Under the pieces are notes generated by a model. That model made no database searches, had not been told where the DNA came from, and worked only from the letters and a program-made list of their open reading frames with translations. From NCBI GenBank assembly GCA_009829735.1, contig CM020618.1:39547030-39611029 (forward strand): 64,000 nt of DNA, in the 5' to 3' direction. Within the stretch, counting starts at the first letter, position 1. Each line of letters starts with the position of its first letter. Shown here piece by piece: positions 52,565 through 63,073 of the stretch. The translations under genes and the position numbers were made by a program. Origin of the DNA: Pyropia yezoensis (lineage: Eukaryota > Rhodophyta > Bangiophyceae > Bangiales > Bangiaceae).

Positions 52565-53443
52565 ATGGACCCCTCGAGTATTGCTGGCGGGACCCCGGTC
52601 ACTTCTGGGTCGACATCCGGCACCCCCAGTGTCGAGGCATGGAATCAGCTTACGACATTTGTGACGCAAATGCGTGACGAGCTCGAGGCACACAAGGTGG
52701 AATTGGAAGACACGAAGCAGCAGCTCGCCGAGACCAAGGCGAAAGCAGCCCGCGAGAACGCAGAACCCGCGCGGCCGAACAAGCCCGGGCTTTTCTCTGG
52801 CAAACCCGGGACCATTGAAGCGTGGTGCTCCCACATGGACTCCTACGTCCGGCTGAGTGAACCCGCCGAAGCGTGTCGTGTCGCTTGCACCTATCTCGAT
52901 GGAGAAGCGTTCAACTGGTGGCATACCTTTAGTCAGACTACAGACGTTTCGAGCTGGGACGCCTTCCGTGCTGCACTCATCCGGCGCTTCAGTCCCCTGA
53001 ACAAGACGCAGGCGGCACGGGACAAGCTGCACGCATGGCGACAGATTAAGGACGTCGGGACGTTTAACAAGACTTTCCTGAGCGTCGTCGTGGACATCCC
53101 AGACATCACTGAAGCGGAAAAGATTGACCGCTACACGCGAGGTCTGAAGCGGGACATCTGGCAGGCACTGTGCCTCAAGAACTACACTGAACTCGAGCCT
53201 CTAATGACAGACGCCCTGCGCGTAGAAGCTGCCAAGGCTGGAGCCTCGCGCTTCACGAACAACCTCAGCAGCACCTCTGGGAAGCCGTCTGCGACGGGTG
53301 TCGTCCCCATGGACATTTCCAGCATCAAGGTCGAGAAGCTCACGCCCGAGGAGCGCCAGCGCTGTATGCGCGAGGGACTCTGCCTCCGCTGTCGCGAAAA
53401 GGGGCACCTGGCAAAGGACTGCCCAAAAGGCCAGCGGAACTGA
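52565..53443 (+). CDS. gag: Gypsy Gag
   Basis: A retrotransposon gag core ([21 protein letters not shown] and [16 protein letters not shown]) with an N-terminal coiled-coil-like helix, and one CCHC knuckle near the C-terminus ([14 protein letters not shown]). The following pol region is in a different frame, a common arrangement in this family. Confidence 0.92.
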   Translation: MDPSSIAGGTPVTSGSTSGTPSVEAWNQLTTFVTQMRDELEAHKVELEDTKQQLAETKAKAARENAEPARPNKPGLFSGKPGTIEAWCSHMDSYVRLSEPAEACRVACTYLDGEAFNWWHTFSQTTDVSSWDAFRAALIRRFSPLNKTQAARDKLHAWRQIKDVGTFNKTFLSVVVDIPDITEAEKIDRYTRGLKRDIWQALCLKNYTELEPLMTDALRVEAAKAGASRFTNNLSSTSGKPSATGVVPMDISSIKVEKLTPEERQRCMREGLCLRCREKGHLAKDCPKGQRN

Positions 53444-53466
53444 AGCAGCAACCGTCGTCAACAACG

Positions 53467-56400
53467 GTGAAAGATGCTCCTTTGGTTCCGGAAAACAAAT
53501 CGTCACCCTTTGAAGGCCCGCGTCTCGGGCTACTGCTTTCTACTGCTTCTGTCAATGGCCATGTTGTAAAGGTGCTGTTCGACGACGGGTCTCCCATCAA
53601 CGTCGTCTCCAGGCGCCTCATGAAAACCCTGAATGTCAAGACCACTGAAACGGACTTCGCGGCAAACATGCCCGATGGACGTTCCCATGTACTCGCTGAA
53701 ACCATTGAACCATTAGAGATTCTCATCGGCCTTAACCAAGAACGACTACGGTTCGCCGTATGCGACCTCAGTGCGTACGACGTTATCCTCGGTAAGAAAT
53801 GGCGCGATGACAAGGGCGCCAAGATCAACAACAAGAAGAACAAGATATCCTTTAAGTTCAACCACAAGAATATTTCTATCACCGCCTCCCTCAAGAAACC
53901 GGAGGGCCTCATTAGCCGGCAACGACTCGCACGTGACCTCATCCAAAGGACCCCTGTATTCGCCATCTACCTGCAGTCTGAAGACCCCTCAAGCAGCTTT
54001 GACATCAACTCCATCATTATGGGAGAAGCTGAAGACAAAAATGAAGTCCAACAGATTCTCAAGGAGTACGCAGACGTCTTCCCGGCTGAGCTCCCGGACG
54101 GACTCCCTCCCGAGCGTAGTCACAAGTTTAGCATCAAGCTGACCGACGACACTGAACCACGTCGCAGCGGTATTTACCGCCTCTCCGAGTGGGAACTCGG
54201 TGAACTCAAGACGCAACTTGCGACCCTGATTCGGAAGGGATTCATCCAGCCAAGTGCCTCACCGTGGGGCTCCTCCGTTCTATTTGCGGCGAAGAAGGAC
54301 GGCGGCTGGCGGATGTGCATCGACTACCGAGCATTGAACAAGGCCACCATCAAGAATGCGTATCCTCTACCACGTATCGATGACATCTTTGATCAACTAC
54401 GAAAGGCCAAGTATTTCACGAAGATTGACCTCCGCTCTGGCTACCACCAGATCCGGCTGGACCCTGACACCATCCCATTGACGGCGTTCCGGACCAAGTA
54501 TGGATTCTACGAGTTTACTGTGCTACCCTTCGGACTGACGAACGCCCCCGCAGTCTTCATGAACTTGATGAACGATGTGTTCAGACCCTACCTGTACGAC
54601 TTCATCTGCGTCTACTTAGACGACATTTTGGTCTACAGCGAAACCTACGAGGATCATCTCAAGCACCTGAGAAAAACCCTGGCCAAGCTACGAGACCACA
54701 AGCTTTACGCCAAGGCGAGTAAGTGCCAATTCGCTCGAACCACTGTCGATTACCTCGGCCAAGTCATATCTGACGCAGGCTTTTCCATGGAGGACCAGAA
54801 GGTCCAAGCCATTCGGACGTGGGCAACCCCCAAGAGCAAGAAGGACGTGCAGTCCTTCCTCGGTATGGTCAACTTCTATCGCCGATTTATCAAGGGAATG
54901 GCCGCAGTTGCTAGCCCTCTTACGAGGTTGACGGGGAAGGTCGACTTTGAGTGGACGCCGGACGCCCAAAAAGCCTTCGAGCAGCTGCGGACTCTGACAA
55001 CAAGTGCACCGGTACTAAGGCCGTTTGACAAACGATATCCCATCTACGTGTCTACTGATGCCAGCGGGTATGCTATTGGCGCAGTCCTCGAACAAGACGA
55101 CGGAAAGGGACGGCGTCCAGTGGCATTCTTCTCCCTGACCTTGAATATCCACGAACAACGCTACAGCATCCGCGAACGTGAGCTGCTCGCAGTGGTCCAA
55201 GCCATCCGGCACTGGCGCTGCTACCTCCACGGAAGACCCTTTGAGGTCCATACCGACCACGAGTCCCTGAGATACCTGCGAACCCAAGAAAGGCTGAACG
55301 ACCGCCAAGTCAAGTGGCTTGAACTTCTGGACCAATTCCAGTTCAAGATTGTCCCGATCAAAGGCATCTCCAACGCCGTAGCTGATGCCCTTTCCAGGCA
55401 GCCCCAAGATGCCCCTGACAAGCACGAACCCAACCAAGATCTCCTTAGTCGCGTGCTGACCAAGACCATTGACGAAACCCTCAAGAAAACTGAAATCAAC
55501 AACCTCATGACCATCAACCAAAGTGATCAAGACCTTGCCACCCTAGAACAAGAGTACAAAGCGGACCCCGAATTTGCCGACCTAGCCAAGGACCCGGTAT
55601 CTCCCTACCGGTTTCATATGAGGTTGTTGAAACGAGGTGACCGTACGTGCATCCCCGCTGGTACTCTACGTCAAAGACTCCTCCACGACTACCATGACGT
55701 CCCGTGCCAAGGGCACATGGGAGTGAAGAAAACCACCAAGGCCGTTGCTTCCAATTACTACTGGAAATCTATGCGGCAGGACATCCAAAGATACGTACAA
55801 TCATGTGATTCGTGCCAGCGGAACAAGGCTAGCACTCATTCACCTCTGGGTCATCTCAAACCACTCGAACCCCCAAGCCAAAGATGGGCAAGTGTCTCCA
55901 TGGACTTTATCACCCCACTGCCACTGACACCACGAGGCCACAACGGCATCTATGTCGTTGTTGACCGACTCACCAAGATGATTCGCCTGGCACCAATGAA
56001 GCCGGAATGTACAGCGCCGGTCACAGCTCAGCTTTACCACGATCACGTCTATCGCAACCACGGCCTACCTCAAGAAGTCGTCTGTGACCGCGACCCCATC
56101 TTTTTCTCCAACTTCTGGCGGTCACTGACAAAGATCCTCAAGGTCAAGATCAAAGCCTCATCGGCCTACCACCCGCAGACGGACGGCCAAACTGAGATTA
56201 TGAACAAGAAAATTGAAGAAATCCTCAGAAACTTCGTCAACCATCATCAAGGCGACTGGGATCTTTTCCTCGTTGGCGCGGAAGTTGCGTACAACCGGTC
56301 ACCTAATGCCGTAACCACGTACTCTCCATTTTTCTTGAACTACGGGTTTGAACCAAGGACCGTGCCTATGGACATCCTCGACAGCAGGGACTCAAATCTT

Positions 56401-56956
56401 CCTGCTGTGTCGGATTGGCTATCCAGCCTCCACGATGCTCAAAAGACGGCTATCGCCGCCATCAAGAGCGCCAATGAGACGCGCGCGGCGTACGCAAACC
56501 GTCATCGCCGACCATGCACAATCGCTGTGGGCGACCACGTACTCCTCAGCACCAAGAACCTCTTGCCCGACGCTTTTCAAGGCGCTCGTGAGCTGATGCC
56601 CAAATACTCCGGACCCTACAAAGTCACGGAGAGCATCAATGACGTCACGTTCCGTCTCGATCTTCCTCAAGCTGTCCTCGATCGCAAAGTTCACAACGCC
56701 TTCCATGCCAGCCTCCTGAAGCCGTACCGCGCTGATCCGTATGGTTGACTTCCTCCCGTTCCACCCCCGGTTACATTTCCGGATGGCTCGGTCGAGTATG
56801 AAGTGGACTCCATTATACGGTCACGAAAGCGCCGTGGACGACTGCAGTACCTCGTCAAATGGAAAGGCTGCGACATCAGCGAGAACTCTTGGCTGACAAA
56901 GCAAGACCTTGTGAACGCCCCTGAAGTTTTAGACGCGTTTCTTCGATGCGCGTCCT
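53467..56956 (+). CDS. pol: Gypsy Pol region with C-terminal chromodomain
   Basis: Parts in order: aspartic protease ([12 protein letters not shown], about 53575); reverse transcriptase (from about 54130, with [12 protein letters not shown] and [10 protein letters not shown] at about 54610); RNase H ([15 protein letters not shown], about 55045); integrase with its HHCC zinc finger (about 55680-55830) and DDE core (from about 55900); and a chromodomain ([13 protein letters not shown] to YLVKWKG, about 56800-56870) typical of chromoviruses that target heterochromatin. About one interruption at most. Confidence 0.9.
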
Positions 56957-56969
56957 AAGGGGGGGGAGG

Positions 56970-57939
56970 TGTAAGGATTTGCCCCTTAAATCGCCACCCG
57001 GAACCCAGGGGATATGGACTGGGACCTCTCCTTACATGTCCGGCCCCGATAACTCCCCCCAAGACACATCAATTCCCCACTACCCTGGGCGACACCACGC
57101 TGTATCCGTGACATTTTGCGGACGTCGGCCGACCGCACGAAAGCCGCCGTCAACGCACTGTCGGAACCCTGTCATGGACGTCGAAACTCGACAACGAGGA
57201 GCGAGTGACATCGTCGACCAACCACGGGCGGACATCCCCGTCTGTGCTGCCTGAATTTTATTCTCTGCGCTGCTTGAAAGCTGGCATCAAGGACCAGTCA
57301 CATGATTCACCGACACTGAGGACACCGCACATCCTCGCTGGCGGCTGAGTGCGATATGACTGGCTCGCCGGCTTTTGGATTGATTGAATTCGGCCAGCTG
57401 GTTGGTGACTGGCTGGCCGGTCAAGGGATTGATTGAATTTGGCCTTGCTGGCCCTTACAGCCAGTCGGACCTTCTGGCCGACCGGCGTGTGGAGCCGGCT
57501 GGTGGGGCGCGCTGGGCGCCATCCACGGGACCCCCTTCGTTTCGGGCAAACTGGGGCTGCACTCCTTTAGTGCGCACGCCCGCCCATGCTTTGTTCTGAG
57601 AGACATGCTTTGTTTTTGGACCGCTCTGTGCCTACCGGCGGTGCGATGGGGAAACGCATGCTTTGGGGCACCTCGGGTGCCCCGACGCGAGTATATAGTG
57701 CGTGGGTGTCGGCGCCACCGGGGGAGAGGAGAGGGGTAACCACAGACACAGACCAAAGACACTGTTTACCTTTTGTACCCTCGATCCCCACCGACGTCGC
57801 GCCCATCTTCTTCCCCAGACCCACCCCCGTCGAGACCACCGTCCTCTTCCCCGTGCCCCGCCGCCCCATTGGCTCGCAAGGCCCGCTGACACCCCCACGA
57901 GTACGTTGAGGGCTCCCCGGTTTTAGGTGGGTCCTCTTA
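56970..57939 (+). repeat. 3' LTR of the gypsy element
   Basis: 970 bp, about 99.7% identical to the 5' LTR, followed directly by the duplicated GTGGA. Confidence 0.95.
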
Positions 57940-57944
57940 GTGGA

Positions 57945-58250
57945 CAAGCCCCAAACTATAGATCGACCGCAAAGGCGACCCCCCACGGCCAGTTAACAGA
58001 GGCCATTCCTTGCCTTACGGGTTTCGAGGTCTCAGGCCTGCTCTGGTTGGATGTCACGCTGCAGTTCTTTTGTGTGGTGAGCTGCACGTCCCTCTGTCAG
58101 TATGCTTCTATTTTCAGATGCAAGAAGCTCATGTGTATGAAAAGTCTGTCCACGTATAGGGGCCTACCCCGGCCAGGACTGCTCTGGTGACATGCTGTGG
58201 TGAGTTTTCCGAGCCAATGGTTCGAGAAAGCAAGAAGGTTTGTACGTTTC
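57945..58250. other. Spacer between gypsy element and transposase relic
   Basis: 306 bp of moderate GC. No gene or repeat is recognised. It may be the downstream part of the DNA transposon relic that follows. Confidence 0.35.
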
Positions 58251-59704
58251 CTACATGGAACCAGCATTGCGGCTGAGAAAAGATGACGCAATTCGATCGG
58301 GCTCTTTAAACTGAGAGCCAGCCCACTTCTCGCCGTGCTTGACCGCCTGCTCCTCAGTCGAGTCGCACAGGGGTACGGCGACTTTGTTCTCCTTCAGCCG
58401 TCCGTCCCCCGGCTTAGCAGCTCGTCTCGCCCCCGGTGCCGCAGGCAACCGCCGCGTGTGCGGCGATCGATGAGAGTCACTCGCGTCCCGGGCGAGCGCC
58501 ATGGCCCGAAGATACATCGACGCGGACTCCAGCTCGGTCGCGGCAGGGTCCTCGTCCGCATGTTGGTTCATGTGCCCGTGCCAGGCCTCAATGCCCTGCT
58601 CGCCATAGAGGCCAATACTGCCAAAACGGTCGAGAAAGTCTGGTGCGTGGCACCCCACAGCACATGCAGCTTCGGCGACACGCGCACCCAGGGGAACGAA
58701 CGGCACAGGAGGGTTACAAACTCCCTGGTGTCCGCACGAAACCGCACAGATTCCTCCCGGCCGATAACGGCCGCGCGGCTCAAAGTCGACGGCACGCCCC
58801 GCAAGAGCTCCCACGCTTTCGCTTACGCTTCCGAGTCCTTTTTGGGGACGAGGCGCACAAGCGTCGCACAGACCACGTCGCTCTTCTCGGCGATGGCGTG
58901 GCAGTCACGCCCGATGAAGACGCCGCCGTGGTAGGGCGTTGGCACGACGAGAACAGCCACTCGTAGTACGACCGCCAATTCGTCGGCATAAATTCGCCCG
59001 ATCGCCGGCGACTTACAGAGGATGACGATTACAATCGCCAATCGCAGAAGTCGAATCGTAACTCCCGAGAGGATGTGCAATGGAATTGGAACCACTTGAC
59101 GCGGATCTATAGCAATCAGCTGCCGCTGCTCAATCGACCGGTGAACGGCAAGGGCCAGCGCCCCGCCGCTGCCGTTCGAGTGCGTGGCATGCATAGTTCG
59201 CAAGTGTGCGGCCGTGCGCAACGACCGCACCCCTTGAAGATCCTGCAGCGTGCCGAACTGGGCGTCCAGAGCCGCCTGGGCAGCACTTGGCGCTCTCGTG
59301 CTGCAACACCACAAGCACGGCATACTGGCATTCGGCCCCTTGTGGCCGTGGATGGCGCAAAACGCCTCGTAGTCGCCCGACTCGAAAAGGCGGACTGCCC
59401 GCCGCGTGCCCACTACGACGATACCTTGACACACCAGCTGGCGCAGCTTCAGAAGGTGCTCCGCTAGCATGGCCGTCAGCTGCGCATGCTTGTCCTTCGT
59501 CGCAGGGCACACGGCCACCAGAGTCGTATTGGAAATCCAATTTGGACGCCTCTGGCTGATAATTCGAGCAACAAGCTTACCCAAGCTCGGCGACCCGCCC
59601 TTGTCGACACCTTTGGAGACGTGGACGTCCTTGACGTGCACGGACGGGCTCGCGGCCCACAGCTCCTCGTCCGCTGCGGCCTGCGGGGTGTTTCGACAAC
59701 CCAA
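58251..59704 (-). pseudogene. Degenerate DDE-type DNA transposase of an unnamed family
   Basis: Reading on the minus strand from 59704, the frame has PSLGKLVARIISQRRPNWIS, then VVGTRRAVRLFESGDYEAFCAI, HGHKGPNASMPCLWC, and IDPRQVVPIPLHILSGVTIR. The continuation carries VSPKLHVLWG and IGLYGEQGIEAWHGHMNQ, but it sits in two further frames, so the gene has at least two frame breaks and is inactive. The order of a central GD...G..G...PCLWC block, a P-P-LHILLG-like block, a KLH block and a terminal GEQGIEAWH block is that of a DDE transposase family I recall from algae, protists and cnidarians. I cannot name the superfamily with certainty. No terminal inverted repeats were identified around it. Confidence 0.55.
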
Positions 59705-59706
59705 TC

Positions 59707-59862
59707 ATGTGGTCGTATGCCGGGCCAGAAAGAGCCGCAACCGTTTCTCACTACATACTTCTTCTCAGAAGCCTGAGGGTTTCAATGTGGTCGTATGCCG
59801 GGCCAGAAAGAGCCGCAACCGTTTCTCACTACATACTTCTTCTCAGAAGCCTGAGGGTTTCT
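59707..59862. repeat. Perfect 78-bp tandem duplication
   Basis: 59707-59784 and 59785-59862 are identical copies beginning ATGTGGTCGTATGCCGGG. They lie just 5' of the transposase relic. Confidence 0.92.
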
Positions 59863-60281
59863 ACTGTCAGAAACACTATGCGGGGAGATCTTGGCAGAAC
59901 CGCTGTTTGCCCGGAAATGTGAAGAAAAGTAGAGGCGATTTCAGCCTGTTGGGGCACGTCGGCCTGGGAGTCGGTCTCAGCGGCGTATCTGATTGGCTGA
60001 GAGCCCGTCTGATAAAGTCAGTCTCGGTCCACCGAACAGAATTCAGAAATCAGCAATACCGTGGGACTCGCCCGCGTTCGGGCTTTAAACACAGATTGGA
60101 GGGCGCTCTGAGAATGTCCTGGAGAAGATCGAGAACCGCGATATCGCACTTTTTCTCCCCGTAGGTCCGTGGCCGGCAGAAGAGCGGCCAGCCTGCGATG
60201 TGGAGCCGTGAATGCAAACGAGGAAAAGTAAACAGAACCAACGAGTGCGGATCGTTGACCACCCCCTCGACCCGTTACACA
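59863..60281. other. Spacer between the tandem duplication and the glycosyltransferase stop
   Basis: 419 bp with no recognised gene. GATTGGCTGA at 59991 is an inverted CCAAT box about 290 bp upstream of the transposase frame and could have been its promoter. The end nearest 60281 is the glycosyltransferase 3' region. Confidence 0.35.
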
Positions 60282-62261
60282 TCAACCCATCCCCCCACCC
60301 ACCTCACGCTTCACCCCCAACGCCGCCGCCACGTCCACTCCCGTCTCAACAACCAGTTGTGCGAGGCGCTCCTGAGAGGCCATGCTCATAGCAACAGTCT
60401 TGACACACGCCGCGTAGGCCATGTTGTGCGCGCATGCCTTGCCATGCCAAGCGTGGTAGAGGTTTGGCTCCAGGCCCCGCATGACCGCTATGTCAGGGGA
60501 GTCTTGGAATACGGAGTAGAGGTCCACGTCTTCCGAGCCCCACCCCACGTACCGGCGCTCTTCATTGCCCCCAAAGCCCCCGGCAGCGTCCCAGTTGTTC
60601 TTATGGACACACACGGGCCCGTAGGAGGAAGTCCGCCAAAAGCCAGAGGAGGCGATGAGGACGGGCTTGGTGGCGGCGTAGAAGCTCCAAAATATGGGGA
60701 ACCACGCCTGGCCACCAATGAGGGCGTTGGAGCGGCAGTTGCGCACGGCCCCAACCTTGACCTCCAGGTCCACGTCCGTAACAAAGAATAGGGCGGTGGT
60801 GGGAAGGCGCTTGACCGCCTCACGGATGGCCACAGAGCGGGAAAACGCGCCTGAGCGGTCACCGCTGGTTGTCAAGATGGACACGCCGTGGACGTGAAGG
60901 GGAACGGGAGCGTTCAAGCCGGTCGTCTCGGCCTTGGGATGAGGTGTGTGTGGCAAACCCGCGGCGGTCACCGCCTTGACCACATCCTTGACATCCTTCG
61001 AGAGCGTGGAAATCATCAGCGTCACGTCCGGGTCAGCCCACACCAACCGCTTGTAGGCGGCGAGGTAGGCGGTAAGGCGGGTGGGGCGGGACGAGTAGGG
61101 GACGATGAGCGTCAAATGCTCGGCCGGGTTGCGCGGAAACGCTTCGATGGTGCATCCGACGTGGGCGTCCGTGCTGCTGAGCAGTGGGCGTGATACCACG
61201 ACCTTCCACGCCATGGGAGACGGCTTGGAGGCATGAGATCGGGAAGCAGCGGCAGTACCCGCGGCCGCCGTCTTTGCGTAGGGAGATGCGGCCGCACCGC
61301 CCACAACATCAAAGACCCACACCTCCCCGCTCGCCGAATTCAAACGGTAGTGCGTGTGGGGGATGGACAGATTGGTCAACGTCACGGCCGCGTACAAGTC
61401 CTTGGTGAGGCGCTCAATCTTGGCCTTGGCCGGGTCCCCCGCTGCAGCCGCGGCCGACGCGACGGCCCCTGCTGCAGCCGCCGCCACCCTGTGTGCGGGA
61501 ATGAGGAAGCCCAGCGCGTCGAGCGCAATCGCCACCGACGCGGTCCACCGCCGTGAAAACTCGTCGGTCCACTCGGCCCGCGCCAGGCCGCGCCCCCCCC
61601 CGACGGGGGTGTACAGGCGCTCCTTAAAGGCGTCGACCACGGAGAAGACCGTGTCCGCGTCTTGGGGTGACTGGATGCGGGAGCGACGGGCCACCTCTGA
61701 CGGTTCGGGTCTGGTAACGAGCGTTTCGTGGAAGCGACTGACGTGGCTGACATCGCCGCCGCCGCCTTGGTCGCCGGGAATCACCAGCTTGCAGCAGCCG
61801 CCGCCGAGGACGTCGACAACCCCCACCGTCACATCCTCCACGTTACCCCCGCGCCATCCCCACCTCCTGGCTGGCGCCTTGACGCAGTCCCCAAACACCT
61901 CGGAAGGCGGCGGGTCGCCCGCGGCCAGGCGGGCGGTGGCGGAGGCAAGCCGAACCCCAGCGCCCCCCCCCGGCAAGTGGTCATCAACGGAATTGGTCCC
62001 TCTTGCCAAGAGCGCGGACAGGAGGTGTCGGGCGGTCCAGGCGGCAGCAGCGGCGGGGGCGGTCTGGGATGGGGGGTTGGACCGGCCAGCCCTCCTCACG
62101 ACCAGTGCCACGGCCGTCAGGACGGCGGCGGCCGCTGCGGGAGCGGCCAGCCGCCGCAGCAGAGTCGAGGGCGCACGGGCGCCCTGTTGGGACCGGCGAG
62201 CGCCCATGCGGCGAAGGCCGGCGGGGAGGGCGGTCATGACACCGGCTGGCAGGCACACCAC
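60282..62261 (-). CDS. CHGN/GT7-family glycosyltransferase (chondroitin N-acetylgalactosaminyltransferase-like), Golgi type II
   Basis: A 659-residue protein (or shorter from Met at 62237 or 62207). A hydrophobic segment at about residues 38-57 (LAAPAAAAAVLTAVALVV) after a basic N-terminus gives type II Golgi topology. The C-terminal catalytic domain matches the CHGN family: LTLIVPYSSRPTRLTAYLAAY (strand 1), SGAFSRSVAIREAVKRLP, the metal-binding DxD in LFFVTDVDLEV (about 492), CRSNALIGGQAWFPIFWSFY, and GWGSEDVDLYSVFQ (about 573, the GT7 GWGxED acceptor/catalytic motif), followed by an H-rich end LYHAWHGKAC. In animals this family adds GalNAc or builds chondroitin. Red algae make no chondroitin, and GT7-type enzymes have been discussed for sulfated galactans (agar, porphyran, carrageenan), so a galactosyltransferase role in cell-wall synthesis is a reasonable inference. 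Confidence 0.88.
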   Translation of the reverse strand: MVCLPAGVMTALPAGLRRMGARRSQQGARAPSTLLRRLAAPAAAAAVLTAVALVVRRAGRSNPPSQTAPAAAAAWTARHLLSALLARGTNSVDDHLPGGGAGVRLASATARLAAGDPPPSEVFGDCVKAPARRWGWRGGNVEDVTVGVVDVLGGGCCKLVIPGDQGGGGDVSHVSRFHETLVTRPEPSEVARRSRIQSPQDADTVFSVVDAFKERLYTPVGGGRGLARAEWTDEFSRRWTASVAIALDALGFLIPAHRVAAAAAGAVASAAAAAGDPAKAKIERLTKDLYAAVTLTNLSIPHTHYRLNSASGEVWVFDVVGGAAASPYAKTAAAGTAAASRSHASKPSPMAWKVVVSRPLLSSTDAHVGCTIEAFPRNPAEHLTLIVPYSSRPTRLTAYLAAYKRLVWADPDVTLMISTLSKDVKDVVKAVTAAGLPHTPHPKAETTGLNAPVPLHVHGVSILTTSGDRSGAFSRSVAIREAVKRLPTTALFFVTDVDLEVKVGAVRNCRSNALIGGQAWFPIFWSFYAATKPVLIASSGFWRTSSYGPVCVHKNNWDAAGGFGGNEERRYVGWGSEDVDLYSVFQDSPDIAVMRGLEPNLYHAWHGKACAHNMAYAACVKTVAMSMASQERLAQLVVETGVDVAAALGVKREVGGGMG

Positions 62262-63073
62262 CGAGCCACGACAAGGACCGACGTGGGACGAGAGCGGTTT
62301 GGAGGAGGGAGAGGGGGCGGGGGGATGGGGGACGGGGGATGGGGGATGGGGGATGGGGGACGGATGGCAGGCGTGGGGAGGAGGGGAATAGGCGCCGTTA
62401 GATCGCGGCGGAGGCGTGACCAGAGGGTCACTTGCGCAGAGGCCTGGCGGGCATGTGGGGAGATGTAGTGCGTCCCGTAAAAAGTGGACGTGCTCGTGTC
62501 GTGATCAGTCAAATGTCGGCCACTGGACCAATCAAACCCACACTGCACGACCCGTGCACGTCCACTTTTTACGGGACGCACAATAAGGTAACGGGTGGGT
62601 GGCCACCGTGGCCTGGGTGACCCAGGTCGGTGGCGGCCGGGTCGTCCGCACCTCGGATTTGGTATCGACGTGCGTCCGTGACGGCTCAAAGTGCGGACCC
62701 CGCAAACGGGGATGGGCACCATAGCATCCGGCCATCGTGTCGGGGAGCCTGCAGGTGTGCGGCGCCGGGGGCTGGCACATTTGCTTTCGCGAGGGGAAAC
62801 CTCTCGGACCCATTGGTCAAGCGCCCGGAGATCACTTGGCAAGGTGCCACAGCGCAGTGTCTCAGACCCGCATTCCATGACGAGCCTGTTTTTGGGGCCA
62901 AACGGCTTGTACGGCGCTTGTCAAGCAGGCCCTCCGGGCTGGAACGACGGTGAAACGAAATCGAATCTTGGTTGCGCAGCCGACTTAAAGCAGGAGTAAG
63001 TGCGACGAAGTGCGTCTTGTTAAGCTAACGCACGACTAATAGATGGAGAAGCAGTACCGATTCAGTTCCAGAA
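62262..63073. promoter_or_regulatory. Upstream region of the glycosyltransferase
   Basis: It starts with a GGGATGG-type short tandem repeat (about 62320-62365). It then contains the 114-bp palindromic element (62468-62581) with a CCAAT box at 62528-62532, 267 bp from the furthest start. From 62600 to 63030 the sequence is mixed and unique, with no recognised gene. Confidence 0.4.
62468..62581. mobile_element. 114-bp MITE-like element with 26-bp perfect inverted ends
   Basis: 62468-62493 and 62556-62581 are exact reverse complements (GTGCGTCCCGTAAAAAGTGG is the start), with a 62-bp loop that itself shows weaker pairing. No clear target-site duplication. It could be a very short MITE or a stable hairpin of another kind. 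Confidence 0.6.

Larger units (their letters stand above)
50272..57939 (+). mobile_element. Ty3/gypsy LTR retrotransposon (chromovirus type), very young, nearly whole
   Basis: A 7668-bp element with 970-bp LTRs, flanked by the 5-bp target-site duplication GTGGA (50267-50271 and 57940-57944). A tRNA 3'-end-type primer site follows the 5' LTR, and an AAGGGGGGGGAGG purine tract precedes the 3' LTR. The domain order of gag, protease, RT, RNase H, integrase, chromodomain defines a chromovirus. The LTRs differ at only about 3 of 970 positions, so insertion was very recent. The copy looks nearly whole, with at most about one break in its coding region. Confidence 0.96.
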
